Source: JAVVEG01 sp041751425 (GTDB taxonomy: Bacteria; Pseudomonadota; Gammaproteobacteria; Pseudomonadales; Pseudohongiellaceae). Taken from it: a stretch of 64,000 nucleotides of DNA. The DNA lies in contig JBGSXL010000011.1 of the NCBI GenBank assembly GCA_041751425.1, forward strand, positions 186,001-250,000, given 5' to 3'. Shown one piece after another: positions 61,350 to 64,000 of the stretch (position 1 is the first letter of the stretch; the number at the start of each line of letters is the position of its first letter). The notes beneath the pieces were generated by a model. It had not been told where the DNA came from, ran no database searches, and saw only the letters and a list, made by a program, of their open reading frames with translations. A program made the position numbers and the translations under genes.

Positions 61350-61385
61350 TGCAACGCCACCGATGTAGTCATCGGTGGCGTTGCA
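61350..61385. terminator. Bidirectional terminator-like hairpin
   Basis: A perfect 16-bp stem (TGCAACGCCACCGATG and its reverse complement) around TAGT, between two convergent genes (stops at 61330 and 61398). No T run follows, so Rho-independent action is not certain. Confidence 0.7.
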
Positions 61386-61397
61386 TTGAAGGGTTGG

Positions 61398-61790
61398 TTA
61401 CTGTTTTGTATAAGACTGGCTATGACGAGTTGAGCCATCCGTATTGAACGCCGCCAGATTCATCTGTTTACCACCCGGACCGAATGGCCACTTCAGCGCC
61501 ACGAACACGCTATCGCCGCCGCTGGTAACCATGCCACCGGAAATTGCATAGTTCTTGGCCACGCCCACCGCAGTCCATTCGCAGGCTCCTTCGCCTGCGG
61601 ACTGCAGGCTGTAGAGTTCGTCACCGTACTTGGGTGATTTGCCCATGCTTTTCACTTCTACCGTGCAGGCGCCGCGACCGTTGTCTCCGGCAGGTGAAAC
61701 ATAGATTCCTTCAATCATTGTTTGTGCCTGCGTCAGTGCAGGGACAATCAGTCCTGCTACCAAGAGCAGATGTAAGTGTCTGAGCTTCAT
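61398..61790 (-). CDS. Hypothetical exported protein
   Basis: A 130-residue protein with signal peptide MKLRHLHLLLVAGLIVPALT cleaved near QAQT. The mature part opens MIEGIYVSPAGDNGRGACTVEVKSMG and has GEGACEWTAVGVAKNYAISGGMVTSGGD. Two cysteines (GACTVEV, GACEWTA) could form a disulfide. No family was recognised. GGGAGG precedes ATG 61790. It follows the PEBP gene by more than 150 bases on the same strand, so it is probably separately transcribed. Confidence 0.7.
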   Translation of the reverse strand: MKLRHLHLLLVAGLIVPALTQAQTMIEGIYVSPAGDNGRGACTVEVKSMGKSPKYGDELYSLQSAGEGACEWTAVGVAKNYAISGGMVTSGGDSVFVALKWPFGPGGKQMNLAAFNTDGSTRHSQSYTKQ

Positions 61791-61950
61791 CGGTACAACC
61801 TCCCGCCTGGTGAAACCGCCCCTTTTCAACAGGGCGGCCATAATGAGCAGTGATTGTATTTTTTCTGGAGCGCTCAGTTTTGATGCAGATCAAACCAACG
61901 TGTTTGTCACATTTCCGTGCAAAAACATCTAGGAGACAGCCAGATAAAAA

Positions 61951-62517
61951 TTATTCCTGCTGATAGTGCCCCATCAGCATGCCGGTTCCCAGCACGTGGC
62001 CTGCAATGGCTTCCAACAGGCCTTCCTTGTTCAACCCTTCGGGTAGATCAAGTGCAGTATCCAGCGCATAAATGCGGAAATGATATGCATGCAACTTGCC
62101 ATCAACCGGTGGGCGTGGTCCGAAATAGCCAGCCATGCGGGCACCGTTAACGCCATTGATCATGCCTTCAAGTCCGGGCACATCTGTCACCTGTACACCC
62201 TTCGTTAATGACTCGGGCAGTTCAGTGGCAGTTGCGGGAATGTTATAGGCAACCCAGTGTACGAACGGTTGTGGTGTTGGTGCAATCGGATCGTCCATGA
62301 CCAGCGCCAACTGAACTGTCCCCGCAGGAAGCTCAGTCCAGCTGAGTTGCGGAGAAATATTGTCGCCATAAGCTGTGTATTGCAATGGCACATTGGCATG
62401 ATTGGTAAATGCCGTGCTTGTCACAGTAATCGTATCCGGCATGTCTGCTGCGAATGCGTTGCCCGCTGTGGCCAGCAATAATGCCGCGCTGCCGAGGATG
62501 GTTTTCAATTTGTTCAT
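61951..62517 (-). CDS. YbhB/YbcL-type phosphatidylethanolamine-binding-like protein
   Basis: A 188-residue periplasmic protein with a signal peptide ending near GNAFAAD. Family blocks are DNISPQLSWTELPAGTVQLALVMDDPIAPTPQPFVHWVAYNIP, the GYFGPRPPVDGKLHAYHFRIYALD strand pair and a C-terminal AIAGHVLGTGMLMGHYQ. PEBP family proteins bind phosphate-bearing ligands; bacterial members' role is unclear. GGAGATAACACC precedes the ATG. It is 40 bp downstream of the DUF3089 gene. Confidence 0.93.
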   Translation of the reverse strand: MNKLKTILGSAALLLATAGNAFAADMPDTITVTSTAFTNHANVPLQYTAYGDNISPQLSWTELPAGTVQLALVMDDPIAPTPQPFVHWVAYNIPATATELPESLTKGVQVTDVPGLEGMINGVNGARMAGYFGPRPPVDGKLHAYHFRIYALDTALDLPEGLNKEGLLEAIAGHVLGTGMLMGHYQQE

Positions 62518-62557
62518 GGTGTTATCTCCGGTAATTTCAGAATCAATGGGTAAAAGT

Positions 62558-63745
62558 TCAACGGGCCAAATATGTTTTCGCTTGTTGGTTGATAATGCTG
62601 ACCAGGTCGCCCATGCCCAGATTGGCATCAATCAGATGCAAACCCCAGCCTGCGTTGATCTCGCCATTGGCAATAACGTCACCGCTGATGGTATCGGTGC
62701 GCGGGTCGTCAGGGTTGCCGCGTACGGTGACTTCCAGATATGTGCCGCGCTCGTTGGACACGCATTCAGCAGTCAACAGGCCCGGGACACTGACATAAGG
62801 CGTATTGATCGTGGCGCCGGTATTCGTCCACGGTGCTGGTGGTGCGGATGAGGCGCCTTCAGCCACAGTATTGCTCAGGTATGCATGCAATTGATTGCTG
62901 CCTTTGGCGAGTTGCGCCGGATTCGTGCAGGAGTTGTCGGTATCAGCAGTGCCACGGCCGAACAGGCTGTTCGCTGGTGGTGGAATGTCGGAGCGGAACG
63001 ACGCATACGCAATGATGCAACCGATTTCTGACCCTGACTGACACAGAGGCAAATTCTTGAAAGTGCCGCCTACGATGTCACCCTTCGGCACCTGAACGCC
63101 GGTGCCGAGCAGGATGGCAGAGATGATTTTATCCTGCACCGGCTTGCCGTCGATTTCATTGACGATGAGCTGTGTCAGCACACCCGACCCCTGGGAGTGA
63201 CCAACCAGGACAACGCCGCGGCCCTGATTATGGTTTTCCAGATAGTAGTTCCAGGAATTCAACACATCGTTGTAACCGAGTGCGCGGTCAATAGCCATCG
63301 GCTGCCCACCAGGCGTCATGTTGGCGCGCAAAGCGGTCAGTGTTATCTGGCGATAAAGCGGAGCGAATAAACGACACTGAGAACCCATACGGGCAAACTG
63401 CGCGCTGACAACGTTCATCTCTTCCGGACCGGCATTCATGTCGCTGTTGGGTGTCAAATCGCGGGAAACGGTGGGGTACACATAGAAGCAGTCAACTGGT
63501 GCATTTGGGTTATGGGCGAAACTTTCCTGCGTTATCGTGCCGTCCGCGGCTACAATAGTGGTAGTCAAATCGGCGGCACAGGCGCGCAGGTTGTCGGGTA
63601 AACACAACCAATTATTTGCTTCCGAGTAGTCCACCGGGGCGCCGCCTTGTGCGTTGGCTGTCAATGGCAGGGCGCAGGCAAGCAGTGCGCCGGCAAGCAA
63701 TTTCCCACAGCTCAGGTTGGTATGCAGCTTTTTCAGATGAAACAT
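62558..63745 (-). CDS. DUF3089 alpha/beta hydrolase (lipase-like)
   Basis: A 395-residue exported protein; the signal peptide ends near LTANAQGG. DUF3089 features are the N-terminal NWLCLPDNLRACAADLTTTIV, DCFYVYPTVSRDLTPNSDMNAGPEEMNVVSAQFARMGSQCRLFAPLYRQ and the nucleophile elbow LVGHSQGSGVLTQL. Several cysteines suggest disulfides, as expected for a secreted enzyme. ATG 63745 follows GGAGGGAT. It probably heads an operon with the PEBP-like gene. Substrate unknown. Confidence 0.9.
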   Translation of the reverse strand: MFHLKKLHTNLSCGKLLAGALLACALPLTANAQGGAPVDYSEANNWLCLPDNLRACAADLTTTIVAADGTITQESFAHNPNAPVDCFYVYPTVSRDLTPNSDMNAGPEEMNVVSAQFARMGSQCRLFAPLYRQITLTALRANMTPGGQPMAIDRALGYNDVLNSWNYYLENHNQGRGVVLVGHSQGSGVLTQLIVNEIDGKPVQDKIISAILLGTGVQVPKGDIVGGTFKNLPLCQSGSEIGCIIAYASFRSDIPPPANSLFGRGTADTDNSCTNPAQLAKGSNQLHAYLSNTVAEGASSAPPAPWTNTGATINTPYVSVPGLLTAECVSNERGTYLEVTVRGNPDDPRTDTISGDVIANGEINAGWGLHLIDANLGMGDLVSIINQQAKTYLAR

Positions 63746-63948
63746 GATGAATCCCTCCAGGGTATTTTTATATGCGTCGTTTCCAGCCCCGAGTGGGCTA
63801 TCAAGGAGAGACAGAATAGAATAGCCCTTTCGGCAACTCAACCAGTAGCTGCGAAGAATAGGGTGGTCCGGCGCAATGGGACCTCCTTTTGACGCAGACC
63901 GGCGATTGGGAATGTTACAAGAACAGGGTAAATTCAAGGAGGTGAGGC

Positions 63949-64000
63949 TTGTTCCAGCTAGCGATGACAGTGCGTGATTACGAATGCGATATGCAGGGTG
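63949..64000 (+). CDS. Acyl-CoA thioesterase, 5' end only
   Basis: The last 52 bases open a frame from TTG 63949 that reads FQLAMTVRDYECDMQG. This resembles the start of hot-dog acyl-CoA thioesterases (VRDYECDxQGIVNN). A perfect AAGGAGG at 63936-63942 stands six bases before the TTG. ATG 63964 is an alternative start. The rest of the gene lies outside the window, so the call depends on about 16 residues. Confidence 0.6.
   Translation, partial: MFQLAMTVRDYECDMQG

Overview
The window is a chromosomal segment of a Gram-negative bacterium, most likely an aerobic, heterotrophic gammaproteobacterium. This rests on the gene order aroQ-accB-accC-prmA-(DUF3426)-dusB-fis-purH-purD, the adjacent fabA/fabB pair for anaerobic-type unsaturated fatty acid synthesis, a Coq7-type ubiquinone hydroxylase, a RimB-RimK fusion, two TonB-dependent receptors and many lipoproteins. 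Genus cannot be settled by reading. There is no rRNA, CRISPR array, prophage or transposase gene. One tRNA (Thr, anticodon TGT) is present.

Layout. 1-9.8 kb: start of a fatty-acid oxidation multienzyme gene (cut by the window), a lipoprotein, an eukaryote-like alkaline phosphatase, a DUF3301/hybrid-kinase pair, coq7, a MarC protein, a DUF1801 protein, a secreted hydrolase, an ECF sigma factor with a small membrane protein, and two lipoproteins (one FlgO-like). 9.8-16.2 kb: serine hydrolase, 2OG-Fe(II) oxygenase, TonB receptor, YceI protein, PQQ-type sugar dehydrogenase. 16.2-21.4 kb is the most accessory-looking stretch: a long inverted repeat, a promoter set between two palindromic operators, a small exported/membrane/XRE operon, a HipBA-type toxin-antitoxin pair, and a tandem pair of paralogous exported proteins of unknown function. 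21.4-30.5 kb: YcaQ-type DNA glycosylase, a PQQ dehydrogenase, a VOC protein bracketed by two copies of a palindromic repeat, an enoyl-CoA hydratase, a BON lipoprotein and an S9 peptidase. 30.5-41.8 kb: housekeeping core (purines, tRNA modification, ribosomal protein methylation, acetyl-CoA carboxylase, shikimate step, FabA/FabB) with a stand-alone DsbD N-terminal-like domain. 41.9-45.6 kb: manC-galU-manB, supplying GDP-mannose and UDP-glucose for surface polysaccharide. 45.8-49.4 kb: TonB receptor plus PepSY membrane protein, probably metal or siderophore uptake. 49.4-53.2 kb: GNAT, RimB-RimK, pgi, tRNA-Thr. 53.4-64 kb: a large metzincin-type protease, DUF502, DUF5916, DUF885 proteins, small secreted proteins, a PEBP protein, a DUF3089 hydrolase and the first codons of an acyl-CoA thioesterase.

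The most unusual items are the two operator palindromes spaced exactly 42 bp around a promoter at 16.5 kb; the roughly 150-bp inverted repeat just upstream; three copies of a 58-bp palindrome that supply stop codons to neighbouring genes; a vestigial VOC gene reduced to its first eleven codons and run into one of those palindromes; and the tandem exported paralogues at 19.5-21.4 kb. All family assignments come from reading motifs; none was checked by database search.
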